The notes beneath the pieces were generated by a model. It was not told the DNA's origin. It did no database searches and saw only the letters and a list, made by a program, of their open reading frames with translations. 64,000 bases of DNA from Nocardia higoensis (GTDB taxonomy: Bacteria; Actinomycetota; Actinomycetes; Mycobacteriales; Mycobacteriaceae): positions 1,984,001-2,048,000 of the forward strand of contig NZ_JADLQN010000001.1 in the NCBI RefSeq assembly GCF_015477835.1. Reading direction: 5' to 3'. Shown here piece after piece: positions 45,941 to 57,690 of this stretch. The position numbers and the translations under genes were made by a program. Within the stretch, counting starts at the first letter, position 1. Each line of letters starts with the position of its first letter.

Positions 45941-47035
45941 TCATCGGTGGCCGGTGACCGGGGACGCCGAGGCGACCACCCGGCCGCGCAACACCACCCA
46001 CGCCGGTTCGGCGAGAACGGCCGGATGGGTGCGGGGATCCTCGCGGTAGACCACGAAGTCGGCGGGCGCGCCGTGCGCGATGGCGGGCCTACCCAGCCAT
46101 GCGCGGGCGGACCAGGAGGCGGCGCCGAGCGCGTCGTGGGCGGACAGCCCGGCGGCGCCGAGGGCGGCGATCTCGTCGGCGATACGCCCGTGCCGGATCG
46201 AGCCGCCCGCATCGGTGCCCGCGTAGATGGGGACGCCGGCGTCGTGCGCCTTACCGACGGTGTCGCGGACACGGCGATGCAGGTCGCGCATGTGGGCGGC
46301 GTAGATCGGGAACTTGCCCGCACTGTCGGCGATATCGGGAAAGGTGTCGATATTGATCAGCGTCGGCACGAGCGCGGTGCCGTGCTCCACCATCATCGCG
46401 ATGGTGTCGTCGGTCAGGCCGGTGCCGTGCTCGAGGCAGTCGATGCCGGCCGAGATCAGTCCGGGCAGCGCGTCCTCGCCGAACACGTGCGCGGTGACGC
46501 GAGCGCCGTTGGCATGCGCGGCCTCGATCGCCTCGGCGAGCACGGCATCGCTCCACAACGGCTGCAGGTCGCCTACGGAGCGGTCGATCCAGTCGCCGAC
46601 GATTTTGACCCACCCGTCGCCGCGGCGCGCCTGCTCGGCGACGATCTCCGGCAGATCGCGTTCGTCGTCGAGTTCGATGCCGAGTTCGCGGATGTAGCGC
46701 TTGGGACGGGCGATGTGGCGGCCCGCCCGGATGATGCGCGGCAGTTCCTCGTGGTCGTCGATGAAGTGCGTATCGATCGGCGAACCGGCGTCGCGCAACA
46801 GCAGCGCACCCGCGTCGCGTTCGACCTCCGCCTGCGCGATCGCGCCGTCGTGATCCTCGTGACCGCCGCCGTAGCGGATGCCGACATGGCAGTGCGCGTC
46901 GACCAGACCGGGCACGATCCAGCCGCTCTCGCACAGCGTTTCGGCGTCGGGCACCGGCTCGAAGGATACCGTGCCCTCGTGCACCCACAGATCGCGGATG
47001 TCCTCGTCGGGCAACACGATTCCACGAAGATGCAC
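45941..47035 (-). CDS. Amidohydrolase-family protein (Rv2915c-like)
   Basis: Protein of 364 residues, a metal-dependent hydrolase: DAHCHVG gives the HxH pair, VKIVGDW the bridging Lys region, TAHVFGE and CLEHGTG the later His residues, and AGTDAGG the catalytic Asp. Substrate unknown, perhaps an imidazolonepropionase/prolidase-like amide. GTG 47035 is chosen because GGAGG lies 5 bases upstream; TTG 47068 in frame is an alternative. Position before ffh matches mycobacteria. Confidence 0.93.
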   Translation of the reverse strand: MHLRGIVLPDEDIRDLWVHEGTVSFEPVPDAETLCESGWIVPGLVDAHCHVGIRYGGGHEDHDGAIAQAEVERDAGALLLRDAGSPIDTHFIDDHEELPRIIRAGRHIARPKRYIRELGIELDDERDLPEIVAEQARRGDGWVKIVGDWIDRSVGDLQPLWSDAVLAEAIEAAHANGARVTAHVFGEDALPGLISAGIDCLEHGTGLTDDTIAMMVEHGTALVPTLINIDTFPDIADSAGKFPIYAAHMRDLHRRVRDTVGKAHDAGVPIYAGTDAGGSIRHGRIADEIAALGAAGLSAHDALGAASWSARAWLGRPAIAHGAPADFVVYREDPRTHPAVLAEPAWVVLRGRVVASASPVTGHR

Positions 47036-47121
47036 GCGAACCTCCTCGGCGCGGTCGGGTGACTTCAACCTACCGCCCGGACGCGTTCCCGCGCCCGGCG
47101 AACAGCACCGGCTTCCGGGAA

Positions 47122-48690
47122 CTACTGCTTGGGGAACTTGAGCTTCGACAGATCGAAGCCCTCGAGACCCGGCGGCAGCTGGTCGAGACCGGGAGGCATG
47201 TCGGAGAGGTCGGGCATCCCGGCCGCGGGCATGCCCGGCAATCCGGCGGGCATGCCGGGGAAGCCGCCGCGCATCTTCGGCGGGGTCGGACCGCGGCCGC
47301 CCTTCTTGCCCTTCTTGCCCTTCCTGGCGTTGCCGCGCCGCGAACCGGGCATGCCCATCTGACGGCCCATCATCGCCATCATCTTCTTGGCCTCGAAGAA
47401 GCGGTCGACGAGCTGGTTGACCTCGGAGACCTGGACGCCGGAGCCGTTGGCGATGCGCAGCCTGCGGGAGGCGTTGATGATCTTGGGGTTGGCCCGCTCG
47501 GCAGGGGTCATGCCGCGGATGATGGCCTGCACCCGGTCGAGCTGCTTGTCGTCGACCGCGGCGAGCGCGTCCTTCATCTGCCCGGCGCCGGGCAGCATGC
47601 CGAGCAGGTTGCCGATCGGGCCCATCTTGCGGATGGCCAGCATCTGCTCGAGGAAGTCCTCCAGCGTGAGTTCGCCGCTGCCGATCTTGCGGGCGGCCTC
47701 CTCGGCCTGCTGGGCGTCGTAGACCTGTTCGGCCTGCTCGATGAGGGTGAGCACGTCACCCATGCCGAGGATGCGGCTGGCCATCCGGTCGGGATGGAAG
47801 ACATCGAAGTCCTCGAGCTTCTCACCGGTGGAGGCGAACATGATCGGCGCGCCGGTGACGTTGCGTACCGACAGCGCCGCACCGCCGCGGGCGTCGCCGT
47901 CGAGCTTGGTGAGCACCACACCGGTGAAGCCGACGCCGTCGCGGAAGGCCTCGGCGGTGGCGACCGCGTCCTGACCGATCATGGCGTCGAGCACGAACAG
48001 CGTCTCGTCGGGCTCGACGGCGTCGCGGATGCCCGCGGCCTGGCGCATCAGCACCTCGTCGATGCCGAGGCGGCCCGCGGTGTCGACGATGACCACGTCG
48101 TACTGCTTGGCCCTGGCCTCGGCGACACCGCCGCGCGCGACCTCCACCGGGTCGGCCGCGGAGATGCCCAGCGGGTTCTCGCCGCCACCGATCGAGGTGC
48201 CCGCGTGCGGGGCGTACACGGGCACGCCCGCGCGTTCGCCGACCACCTGGAGCTGGGTGACCGCACCGGGACGCTGGAGGTCACAGGCCACCAGCAGCGG
48301 TTGATGCCCCTGACCCCTGAGCCATTTCGCGAGCTTGCCCGCCAAGGTGGTCTTACCCGCGCCCTGCAAGCCGGCCAGCATGATCACGGTGGGCGGGTTC
48401 TTCGCCAGATTCAATCGCCGCGTCTCGCCGCCGAGGATCTGGATCAGTTCCTCGTTGACGATCTTGACGACCTGCTGGGCGGGGTTCAGCGCGCCGGAGA
48501 CCTCGGCGCCCTTGGCCCGCTCTTTGACCTTGGCGATGAAACCGCGCACCACGGGCAGCGCGACGTCCGCCTCGAGCAAGGCCAGCCGGATCTCCCGACA
48601 GGTGGCGTCGATGTCGGCCGGTGACAGACGCCCCTTACCGCGAAGATCTTTCAGGGCACCGGTAAGCCGGTCGGACAGGGATTCGAACAC
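47122..48690 (-). CDS. ffh: Signal recognition particle protein Ffh
   Basis: Protein of 522 residues that binds 4.5S RNA and emerging signal sequences and docks on FtsY. NG domain with GLQGAGKTTLAGKLA, DTAGRLG and TKLDGDARGG; methionine-rich M domain with MMGRQMGMPGSRRGN and a Gly/Pro/Met-rich tail. GTG start 48690. The 4.5S RNA gene is not in the window. Confidence 0.98.
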   Translation of the reverse strand: MFESLSDRLTGALKDLRGKGRLSPADIDATCREIRLALLEADVALPVVRGFIAKVKERAKGAEVSGALNPAQQVVKIVNEELIQILGGETRRLNLAKNPPTVIMLAGLQGAGKTTLAGKLAKWLRGQGHQPLLVACDLQRPGAVTQLQVVGERAGVPVYAPHAGTSIGGGENPLGISAADPVEVARGGVAEARAKQYDVVIVDTAGRLGIDEVLMRQAAGIRDAVEPDETLFVLDAMIGQDAVATAEAFRDGVGFTGVVLTKLDGDARGGAALSVRNVTGAPIMFASTGEKLEDFDVFHPDRMASRILGMGDVLTLIEQAEQVYDAQQAEEAARKIGSGELTLEDFLEQMLAIRKMGPIGNLLGMLPGAGQMKDALAAVDDKQLDRVQAIIRGMTPAERANPKIINASRRLRIANGSGVQVSEVNQLVDRFFEAKKMMAMMGRQMGMPGSRRGNARKGKKGKKGGRGPTPPKMRGGFPGMPAGLPGMPAAGMPDLSDMPPGLDQLPPGLEGFDLSKLKFPKQ

Positions 48691-48785
48691 CGATCGCGCT
48701 CCTGATCTCGAGTGACGTCAATTGACTACCCAGGGTAATGGGCTCACTCGGGCTTTCGCGCACTCGGTCGTCGGTATCGCCTCCG

Positions 48786-49100
48786 CTACTCGACCTGCGC
48801 GGGGCTCGCATCCCCCGCGCAGAGCAGATCGTGGTTCTCCAGCCGCACCAGATGCACCGACTGCCTGCCGGTGAGCCCGACGCGCAGGGCGAGCGGATCC
48901 AGCGTGGACCATTGCGCCGGTGTGTCCATCTTCTGGGTGGCGACCGCTGCCGCGATGGTCATCGCCGCGACGGCCTGCGGTCCGGTCAGCGTACGACCGG
49001 GCAGCCAGGAGACAACCCAGAGATCACCGCCGACACACCGTGCCATGTGTGAGGTGTCGTCACTGGTGATCATCGACGCCTCGACAACCTGAATTGCCAT
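48786..49100 (-). CDS. Small conserved-looking protein, unknown
   Basis: Protein of 104 residues. GGGAG lies 7 bases before ATG 49100. The sequence (VGGDLWVVSWLPGRTLTGPQ, then AVAAMTIAA and LRVGLTGRQSVHLVRL) looks like a globular alpha/beta protein; no signal peptide, no recognised domain. It stands between glnD and ffh on the same strand. I cannot give a function. Confidence 0.75.
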   Translation of the reverse strand: MAIQVVEASMITSDDTSHMARCVGGDLWVVSWLPGRTLTGPQAVAAMTIAAAVATQKMDTPAQWSTLDPLALRVGLTGRQSVHLVRLENHDLLCAGDASPAQVE

Positions 49101-49222
49101 CGACCAGCTCCCATCGTCAGTGCGCGGGACGGACCGTTCTAGATCGTAGGGGCCACGCCGTTACCGAGGGACGCGACTCAGCAAATTATCTGCAACATTA
49201 CGATCGCGGTTCCCGGCACCGA

Positions 49223-51667
49223 TCAGACAGAGCTTGCGCCGTTCGCCTCCGGCGGCTTGGGAGCCGGCCGGGGAACCACCTGCAGGACCGCCTTCTCCAC
49301 GGCCGCCCGCCGCTGCGGAGCGTCGGCCTGCCCCAGATCCAGGCAGAACGCGTCGACCACGGCCGAACCCCTGGTGACCACTTTGGCCCAGCGCACATTG
49401 ACGCCGCACCCGGCCAGCGCCGCCGCGAGCCTGCTCAGCAGGCCGATGCGGTCCTCGGCGCGCACCTCGAGGATGACCTGCCCCTCGGTGGCGGTCGGCG
49501 ACCACAGCAGACGCGGCTCAGCCTGCGCGTACGGTCCGCGATCGGCCACGGTGGCCTCGCGCTCGCGTTTGGCCAGCACCCCGGGCAGATCCAGATCGCC
49601 CGCGATGGCGCGGATGAGTTCCTGGCGCAGCAGACCCGCGTCCGGCGGATCGCCGAACTTGGGGGTGACCACGAACGTGTCGATCGCCGAATCGCCGTGT
49701 ATGCCGACCGACGCCGAGAGCACCCGAAGCGAATGCAGCGCCAGCACGCCCGCCGCATCCGAGAGCAGACCGGGGGCGTCGGGCGCGATGACGGTGACCA
49801 CGTGCGTGAATTTTCCTTCGCCCTGGGTCAATTCGACGTGCACGCCGCCGGCAGCGGCCTTGTCCAGCAACTCGGGCGCGATCTCCTCAGGGGACGGCAG
49901 TTCGTCGCCGGCCATCATGGCGCGGCAACGACGGACGAGATCCCCGATCAGGGAGGCCTTCCACTCCCCCCATACACCGGGCCCGGTGGCCAGCGAGTCG
50001 GCCTCGGCCAGGGTGTGCAGCAATTCCAGCAGCCTGGCGTCGCCGTCGAGCGCTTCGGCGACCGCGCGCACGGTCTCCGGGTCGTCCAGGTCGCGGCGAG
50101 TCGCGGTGTCGGGCAACAACAGATGGTGGCGCACTATGGCGCTGAGGGTGCGTACGTCCGAGGGCCACAGTCCGAGACGGTTGCCGATCTGGGTGGCCAG
50201 GTCGGCGCCGACGACACTGTGATCGCCCTGCCTGCCCTTGCCGATGTCGTGCAGCAGCGCACCGAGGGCGAGCAGATCCGGGCGGGCCACGCGCGTGCTG
50301 AGCGCACTCGCGTAGGCGACCGTCTCCATCAGGTGCCGATCGACGGTCCAGGTGTGCACGGCGTCGCGCGGCGGAAGATCGCGCACCGCACCCCATTCCG
50401 GCAGCAACCTGCCCCACAGCCCGGTGCGATCCAGCGCCTCGATCGCGCTGATCACGCCCCGGCCGGAGCCGAGCAGCACGAGCAGGTCGTTGAGCGCGTC
50501 CTTCGGCCATGGCTCGCGCAGTTCCGGCGCCTGCTCGGCCAGCCTGGCCAGCGTGGTGGCCGACATCGGCAGCCCGGTCTGCGCCGAGGCGGCCGCCACC
50601 CGCAGTGTCAGCCCGGGATCGCGCTGCGGACGCGCGTCACGGGCCAGCACCACTTCGCCCGCGTGCTCGACCACCCCCTCATCGAGTGGTCGACGCACCG
50701 GCATCCGCCGCAACTTGGCCAGGCCGCGGCGGGGCAGGGCGTTGGCGGCGGTCCGCAACCCGACCTCGACGGAGTAACTCACCGTCCTGGCCGAATCACT
50801 CAGTGTGCGAGCGAGATCGAAACGATCGCCGATGCGCAGCGCCGCACCGATCTCGTCGGCGTCCTGTGCCCGCAACTGGTCGCGACCGCGTCCGGCAACG
50901 CGGTGCAGTTCGGTGCGGACGTCGAGCAGCCTGCGGTGGGCCTGCTTCAACCCGCCGCCGGGCACCTCAGGACCGAGCCCCGGCATGGCGTCGGTCAACT
51001 GCGCGATGGCGAGCGCGTCGAGCAACTGGATGTCGCGCAGGCCGCCGCGCCCGTTCTTCAGATCGGGTTCGGCGCGATGGGCGATCGCTCCGCTGCGCTG
51101 CCATCGCGCTTCGGCCTGGCCGACGAGTTCGTCGAAGCGTCGGCGGATTCCGTTGCGCCACTGCCTGCGTACCCCGCCGATGAGCAGATTGCTCAGCTCC
51201 TCGTCACCGACGATATGGCGGGCCTCGAGCATGCCGAGGGCGGCGATCATGTCGTTGTCAGCGACCTGGAGCGCCTGGGCGACGGTGCGGACGCTGTGAT
51301 CGAGCTTGATGTGGGCGTCCCACAACGGATACCAGAGCTGATCGGCCACCTCGGCGACCCGCGCGGAGGCGCCGTCGTCGTGCAGCAGCACCAGATCCAG
51401 ATCCGAGTAGGGCAGCATCTCCCGACGGCCCAGTCCGCCGACCGCGACCACGGACAATCCACTGTCCGGGGTGATGCCCAGTTCGGCGCCCTTGTTGGTG
51501 AGCCAGAGTTCGTAGAGATCGACCAGCGCCAGACGCACCGACTCGGCGTCCAGGCGAGGATTGCGCGGCATTCCACCTTCGAGCAACTGCTTGCGCGCCT
51601 GCACCAGACCGGCCGCGCCACCGTTGGGCGCCTTCGCCCCGTCGGTTCGGCTACTTCCACTACCCAT
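49223..51667 (-). CDS. glnD: PII uridylyl/adenylyltransferase GlnD
   Basis: Protein of 814 residues that modifies PII in response to glutamine. Nucleotidyltransferase motif [20 protein letters not shown] at about 70-90, an HD phosphohydrolase region ([20 protein letters not shown] near 470), and two C-terminal ACT domains (near 610-690 and 720-800). In actinobacteria the enzyme adenylylates rather than uridylylates PII. It follows glnB by 86 bases in the amtB-glnB-glnD unit. Confidence 0.97.
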   Translation of the reverse strand: MGSGSSRTDGAKAPNGGAAGLVQARKQLLEGGMPRNPRLDAESVRLALVDLYELWLTNKGAELGITPDSGLSVVAVGGLGRREMLPYSDLDLVLLHDDGASARVAEVADQLWYPLWDAHIKLDHSVRTVAQALQVADNDMIAALGMLEARHIVGDEELSNLLIGGVRRQWRNGIRRRFDELVGQAEARWQRSGAIAHRAEPDLKNGRGGLRDIQLLDALAIAQLTDAMPGLGPEVPGGGLKQAHRRLLDVRTELHRVAGRGRDQLRAQDADEIGAALRIGDRFDLARTLSDSARTVSYSVEVGLRTAANALPRRGLAKLRRMPVRRPLDEGVVEHAGEVVLARDARPQRDPGLTLRVAAASAQTGLPMSATTLARLAEQAPELREPWPKDALNDLLVLLGSGRGVISAIEALDRTGLWGRLLPEWGAVRDLPPRDAVHTWTVDRHLMETVAYASALSTRVARPDLLALGALLHDIGKGRQGDHSVVGADLATQIGNRLGLWPSDVRTLSAIVRHHLLLPDTATRRDLDDPETVRAVAEALDGDARLLELLHTLAEADSLATGPGVWGEWKASLIGDLVRRCRAMMAGDELPSPEEIAPELLDKAAAGGVHVELTQGEGKFTHVVTVIAPDAPGLLSDAAGVLALHSLRVLSASVGIHGDSAIDTFVVTPKFGDPPDAGLLRQELIRAIAGDLDLPGVLAKREREATVADRGPYAQAEPRLLWSPTATEGQVILEVRAEDRIGLLSRLAAALAGCGVNVRWAKVVTRGSAVVDAFCLDLGQADAPQRRAAVEKAVLQVVPRPAPKPPEANGASSV

Positions 51668-51753
51668 GACCCACCACCCGTTTCATGAGTGCGGCCCCGC
51701 CCCGACCGGGCTATCCGATCGGAGCGGGGCCACCGCTCGACTCGTTGTTCCGG

Positions 51754-53419
<1,666 letters not shown>

Positions 53420-53729
53420 CTTAATGTCCTCCTCATCTGGAGCCCAGCCGCCCTTGGCAAATGGACCTGCAGAGAAGAGTGTTCTTCCGGTGTTTCAACT
53501 GGACCGCCGCGGTGTTTCACCTGAGTGAACGGATGCTCAGGTTGTGTTTCCGCCAGGTTTCACAAGGTGCACCGCATGTTTCGTCGCAGGTGTGAGCGCT
53601 ATTCCGGCCAATGGGATGAATCGCCCCGTGATCGTCGGCAGCAAGTCCCCTCGACGACAACGGCGGCCGGGTTGCTCCCCCGGCCGCCGATATCGATGTC
53701 TGCGCAGTCGTCCCCGCGAGAGCGGCGGT
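53420..53729. other. amtB promoter region
   Basis: About 310 bases between ftsY and amtB with no gene. It contains the GTTTC-periodic array at 53492-53561 and, nearer ftsY, a GC-rich stretch (53640-53690, including CGGCGGCCGGGTTGCTCCCC) that may end ftsY transcripts. Confidence 0.5.
53492..53561 (-). promoter_or_regulatory. GlnR-like boxes upstream of amtB
   Basis: On the minus strand GAAAC occurs at 53557-53561, 53546-53550, 53514-53518 and 53492-53496, with TTCAC at 53525-53529. Spacing is 11, 11 and 22 bases (N6 between 5-mers), the GlnR pattern GTNAC-N6-GAAAC-N6-GTNAC-N6-GAAAC with some degenerate halves. Confidence 0.65.
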
Positions 53730-55268
53730 TCAGCCCAGCAATGCGTCCACGAAGGCACCGGGTTCGAAAGGCGCGAGATCGTCGGCGCCCTCGCCGAGGC
53801 CGACCAGCTTCACCGGCACGCCGAGTTCGTGCTGCACCTGGAACACGATGCCGCCCTTGGCCGTGCCGTCGAGCTTGGTCAGCACCACGCCGGTGATGTC
53901 GACCACCTCGGCGAACACCCTGGCCTGCAGCAGGCCGTTCTGACCGACGGTGGCGTCGAGTACCAACAGCACCTCGTCGACGGCGGCCTTCTTCTCCACC
54001 ACGCGCTTGACCTTGCCGAGCTCGTCCATCAGGCCGGTCTTGGTGTGCAGGCGCCCAGCCGTGTCGACGAGCACCGCGTCCACCCCGCGCTCGATGCCCG
54101 CGGCGACCGCGTCGAACGCGACCGCGGCCGGGTCGGCGCCCTCCTTGCCACGCACCGTGTCCGCGCCGACCCGCTCACCCCAGGTCTGCAATTGATCGGC
54201 CGCGGCGGCACGGAAGGTGTCGGCCGCGCCGAGCAGCACGCGCCTGCCGTCGGCGACCAGAACACGCGCCAGCTTGCCGGTGGTGGTCGTCTTCCCGGTG
54301 CCGTTCACCCCGACGACCAGCAGGATCGCCGGATGATCGGGGTGCGGCAGAGCGCGGATGGAACGGTCCAACTCCGGGCGCAGGGCCTCGACGAGCACAT
54401 CGCGGAGCACCTGACGAGCTTGCTCGGGGGTGCGCACGGTGCGGGCGCTGATCTCCTCGCGCAGCCGCTCCACGACCGCCGCCGTGCTCGCGGTGCCGAG
54501 GTCGGCCAGGACCAGGGTGTCTTCGACCTCTTCCCAGGATTCCTCGTCCAGATCGCCGCCACCGAGCAAGCCGAGCAGGCTCTTGCCGACCGCGTTCTGC
54601 GAACGCGACAGCCTGCCGCGCAGGCGGGTCAGGCGCCCCGCGGTCGGCTCGATCTCCTCGAGCGCGGGCCGGGCTTCGGCGCCTTCGGCGGTGGCCGGGA
54701 TCTCGGGGGCGGTGGTCTCGGAGGCTGCGCCGGGGGTCAGGACCTCCGGCTCGATGACCGGCGCGGTGCTGTCGCCGACGGGAGCGGGTTCCTCCACGGC
54801 GGGCGCGGGACCGGTGACCGGGACGTCGGTTCCGGTCGCGGGAGCCTCGGCGGTCGGGGGCCTGTCCTGTGTGGTGGTCGCGTCGGCGGCCTCCGGTTCC
54901 GCCACCGCGGCGCCGGAACCCGTAGGCGCTTCGGCGACGTCGGCGTCCGGCAAGGCCACATCGGTGATACCGCGCTTCGGCGCGTCCCGGGGGATCGCGG
55001 CGTCGTCACCGATGTGTGGCTGGCCTTCGATGTCCGTGCGTTCCGGGGGTCCCGGGCGGGTGGCCGTCGCCGCCGAGCCCTGACTGAAGGTGAATCCGCC
55101 CGCGGCGGTATAGCCGCCGGAGCGGTCGGTCAGCTCCTTGTCGGGGGTGGGCGCCGTGATCGAGACGCGGCGGCGCTTGTACAGGACGAATCCGGCGACG
55201 AACGCCACCAGCAGCAGGGCGGCGACCGCGGCTATCACAATCCAGGCTTGGGCACTCACGACGTCCAT
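53730..55268 (-). CDS. ftsY: Signal recognition particle receptor FtsY
   Basis: Protein of 512 residues. One N-terminal membrane helix (about 9-28), a long acidic, Pro/Ala/Thr-rich A region to about residue 195, then the NG GTPase domain with GVNGTGKTTTTGKLA, DTAGRLHTKTGLMDELG and TKLDGTAKGG. It receives SRP-ribosome complexes at the membrane. ATG 55268. The A region is longer than in E. coli and typical of actinobacteria. Confidence 0.98.
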   Translation of the reverse strand: MDVVSAQAWIVIAAVAALLLVAFVAGFVLYKRRRVSITAPTPDKELTDRSGGYTAAGGFTFSQGSAATATRPGPPERTDIEGQPHIGDDAAIPRDAPKRGITDVALPDADVAEAPTGSGAAVAEPEAADATTTQDRPPTAEAPATGTDVPVTGPAPAVEEPAPVGDSTAPVIEPEVLTPGAASETTAPEIPATAEGAEARPALEEIEPTAGRLTRLRGRLSRSQNAVGKSLLGLLGGGDLDEESWEEVEDTLVLADLGTASTAAVVERLREEISARTVRTPEQARQVLRDVLVEALRPELDRSIRALPHPDHPAILLVVGVNGTGKTTTTGKLARVLVADGRRVLLGAADTFRAAAADQLQTWGERVGADTVRGKEGADPAAVAFDAVAAGIERGVDAVLVDTAGRLHTKTGLMDELGKVKRVVEKKAAVDEVLLVLDATVGQNGLLQARVFAEVVDITGVVLTKLDGTAKGGIVFQVQHELGVPVKLVGLGEGADDLAPFEPGAFVDALLG

Positions 55269-55392
55269 ACTTGCAGAACGACTCGTCGCCGCTGTTCATC
55301 GCGCCTGTTCGACGCCATGACGGCAGTCGACACAGGTGCCGAGATTTCTTGTCCTGCGGAAGTTATCGCGAAGGAAACATAGGATCGGCGAC

Positions 55393-55782
55393 GTGACCGA
55401 TCGAAACGTGCTTGGGGGGCCGCTGGAAGAGTGCGGCGCCGATCCTCTCACCGGGTTCTACCGGGACGGCTGCTGTAGCACCGGGCCGGAGGATCTGGGC
55501 AGTCATACCGTGTGCACCGTCGTGACCGCCGAATTCCTCGAGCATCAAGCTTCCATCGGCAACGACCTGAGCACCCCGAGACCGGAGAACAACTTTCCCG
55601 GCCTGCGGCCCGGCGACCGCTGGTGCGTGGTCGCGGTGCGTTGGCTACACGCCCATGAGGACGGAGTGGCCGCCCCGGTGGTCCTGGCCGCCACCCACGA
55701 GAACGCACTCGAGGTCATCTCGATGGAGATCCTGCGGAAATACGCCGTCGACGTCCCCGACGACGTCAGTGATCTGCTCTGA
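55393..55782 (+). CDS. DUF2237 protein
   Basis: Protein of 129 residues: NVLGGPLEECGADPLTGFYR, GCCSTGPEDLGSHTVCTVVT and DLSTPRPENNFPGL are the DUF2237 hallmark; the clustered cysteines may bind metal. Function unknown. GTG 55393 has AGGA 8 bases upstream; in-frame extension to 55336 lacks homology. Divergent from ftsY. Confidence 0.92.
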   Translation: MTDRNVLGGPLEECGADPLTGFYRDGCCSTGPEDLGSHTVCTVVTAEFLEHQASIGNDLSTPRPENNFPGLRPGDRWCVVAVRWLHAHEDGVAAPVVLAATHENALEVISMEILRKYAVDVPDDVSDLL

Positions 55783-55818
55783 GGATCTGCTCTGAGCCGC
55801 CGGCGGCGATCTCCGCTG

Positions 55819-56631
55819 CTACAGCCCGATCGGGTCCCCCGTCCGCTGCGCGGCCCGAGCCGCCACTCGTCGGCGATGCGCCTTCTGACGGCAGGCCGGT
55901 GAGCAGAAGCGGGCACGCCGACCCGCGGGCTTCCGCGTCACAGGCTCCCGGCACACCGGGCACCGCGCCGCGCCATCTGCTGTTGTTTCATCACGCCCGG
56001 TCATTTCGTCACGCGAGGTCGCGCCGGACCGGTATTTCGTCACGCCCGGTTCCTCCGGCCGCTCACGCAGCGAATCCAGAACGAGGGCGGCCGTTCGATC
56101 AACGGTTCCGTCGACCCTGCGCATCCGCTGGATCGCGACACACGCGGTGAAGATCCCCAGCACATCCTCCAGATCGACGTCGGCGCGCACCGCACGCTGT
56201 CGTTGCGCGGCCGAGAGCAGTTCGCCGAGCGCCCGGTGGAAGCGCGCGGCGGCCCCCTGCATCGAGGCCCGCGGCCAGTCGTCGTCGGACCCGAGGAACT
56301 CGCACAGCGCTTCGTTACGTGGCGTGACAGCGACGACGCGCGCACAGAATTCGAAGAACGCGGTACCCACGTCCCGTTGCGCCAGACACCTCTCGGCGAG
56401 GACGGCGAGTCGCTCGATGCGTTCGCGCATGACCGCTTCGAGCAGGTCCGCCTTGGAAGGAAAGTGCCGGTAGACGGTGCCCGCGCCGACACCGGCGCGG
56501 CGAGCGACCTCGGCCAGCGAGACCGAGGTCCCGTGCTCGGCGAAGGCGCGCTGGGCGGCGGCGAGGACGAGCGCGCGATTTCGTCTGGCATCGGCGCGGG
56601 TGGCCGGGTGCGCGGCGAGGGGTGCGCCCAT
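55819..56631 (-). CDS. TetR-family regulator fused to a C-terminal zinc knuckle
   Basis: Protein of 270 residues. TetR HTH at about 20-65 (SLAEVARRAGVGAGTVYRHF), ligand domain to about 190, a 30-residue linker, then CPVC...RFCSPACRQK with C224, C227, C243 and C247 and a basic tail, a treble-clef-like zinc site. Such Cys4 segments are seen on other actinobacterial DNA-binding proteins; on TetR proteins they are unusual. Divergent from an NmrA-type gene, with CGGGTCG sites between. The linker DNA contains three repeats of the type TTTCGTCACGC. Confidence 0.9.
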   Translation of the reverse strand: MGAPLAAHPATRADARRNRALVLAAAQRAFAEHGTSVSLAEVARRAGVGAGTVYRHFPSKADLLEAVMRERIERLAVLAERCLAQRDVGTAFFEFCARVVAVTPRNEALCEFLGSDDDWPRASMQGAAARFHRALGELLSAAQRQRAVRADVDLEDVLGIFTACVAIQRMRRVDGTVDRTAALVLDSLRERPEEPGVTKYRSGATSRDEMTGRDETTADGAARCPVCREPVTRKPAGRRARFCSPACRQKAHRRRVAARAAQRTGDPIGL

Positions 56632-56663
56632 TTCGTTACGCCCTTCGTCTCACTCGACCTGGA

Positions 56664-56712
56664 TATCCGGGTCGGTGCGTCCATATGGTCGGTATCCGGG
56701 TCGAGCGACCCG
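56664..56712. promoter_or_regulatory. Candidate TetR operator sites
   Basis: TATCCGGGTCG is repeated directly at 56664-56674 and 56693-56703, and the second copy is part of the palindrome CGGGTCG-AG-CGACCCG (56697-56712). They lie in the 108-base gap between the divergent TetR-zinc and NmrA genes. Confidence 0.55.
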
Positions 56713-56739
56713 ATTCTACCGAGAACAGTAAGGCGGACA

Positions 56740-57690
56740 GTGTCCACTCACCACTTCCCGGAATCCGCCGGGAACCCTCAGAACGCGCACGGATCGATCC
56801 TCGTCACCGGTGCGACCGGCAAGCAGGGCGGTGCGACCGCACGCACCCTGCTCGCGCGGGGAACGCCGGTACGTGTACTGGTCCGCGACCCGCACACACC
56901 CGCTGCGACCGACCTCGCCGCCGCGGGCGCGCAACTGGTCACCGGGGATTTCGACGCCCCGGACACTCTCGAGCACGCGCTGGCCGGTGTCACCGGAACG
57001 TTCCTCATCCCACCGGCGACCTATGGCCCCGACGGCTGGGATGTCGACCGGGAGGCGACCCGCGGCGAGAACTTCGTCGCCGCCGCACAACGCGCGGGCG
57101 TCGCCCAGATCGTGTTCTCGGGTGTCGCCGCCCTCGGCGCGGACGATGCGTGGGGCTCCTCGGGCAAACAGCGGATCGAGGAGGCGATCGCGGCGTCCGG
57201 GCTCACCTACACACTGCTGCGTCCGGTCCGATTCATGGAGAACTACCTGCTGCGCGACGCCCCGGTGGACGGCATTCACCACGGCGTGCACCGCCATCTC
57301 TTTCCCGCCGATCAGCCGATGAAGATGATCGCCCTCGCCGACATCGCCGATATCGCCGCCCTCGCCTTCGCCGCACCCGAGCGTTTCCACGCCAGGGTGC
57401 TGCCTTTGGCCGGAGACGCCGTCGCGCCGAGCGAGGCCGCGGCAGCGATCAGCCGCGCGACCGGCCATCCGGTCGACTATCAGGAGATGAGCCGTGACGA
57501 GGCCGCCGCTCTCGGCCCGATGCTCGCCGACACCTGGCAGCGCATCCGGGATCACGGCGGCTGGGTGGCCGAGGTCGAGGAAACCCGGGCCGTCCATCCT
57601 GGTCTGCGTTCCTTCGACGCCTGGCTGGCCGAGTCCGGAGCACAGCGGATCAAAGCCGTTGTGGAGGCGGAGCCGGCGGAACGCCGCTGA
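56740..57690 (+). CDS. NmrA-family NAD(P)-binding oxidoreductase
   Basis: Protein of 316 residues, atypical SDR fold: ILVTGATGKQGGATARTLLA (glycine-rich NADP loop) near residue 24, VRDPHTPAATDLAAAGAQLV, and a YTLLRPVRFMENYL segment. No catalytic Tyr-x-x-x-Lys pair is obvious, as in NmrA-type redox sensors. AAGG lies about 8 bases before GTG 56740. It is divergent from, and probably controlled by, the TetR-zinc regulator. Confidence 0.92.
   Translation: MSTHHFPESAGNPQNAHGSILVTGATGKQGGATARTLLARGTPVRVLVRDPHTPAATDLAAAGAQLVTGDFDAPDTLEHALAGVTGTFLIPPATYGPDGWDVDREATRGENFVAAAQRAGVAQIVFSGVAALGADDAWGSSGKQRIEEAIAASGLTYTLLRPVRFMENYLLRDAPVDGIHHGVHRHLFPADQPMKMIALADIADIAALAFAAPERFHARVLPLAGDAVAPSEAAAAISRATGHPVDYQEMSRDEAAALGPMLADTWQRIRDHGGWVAEVEETRAVHPGLRSFDAWLAESGAQRIKAVVEAEPAERR

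Noticed and set aside
49094-51688. Plus-strand frame of 864 codons
   Set aside because: Antisense to glnD, no family resemblance.
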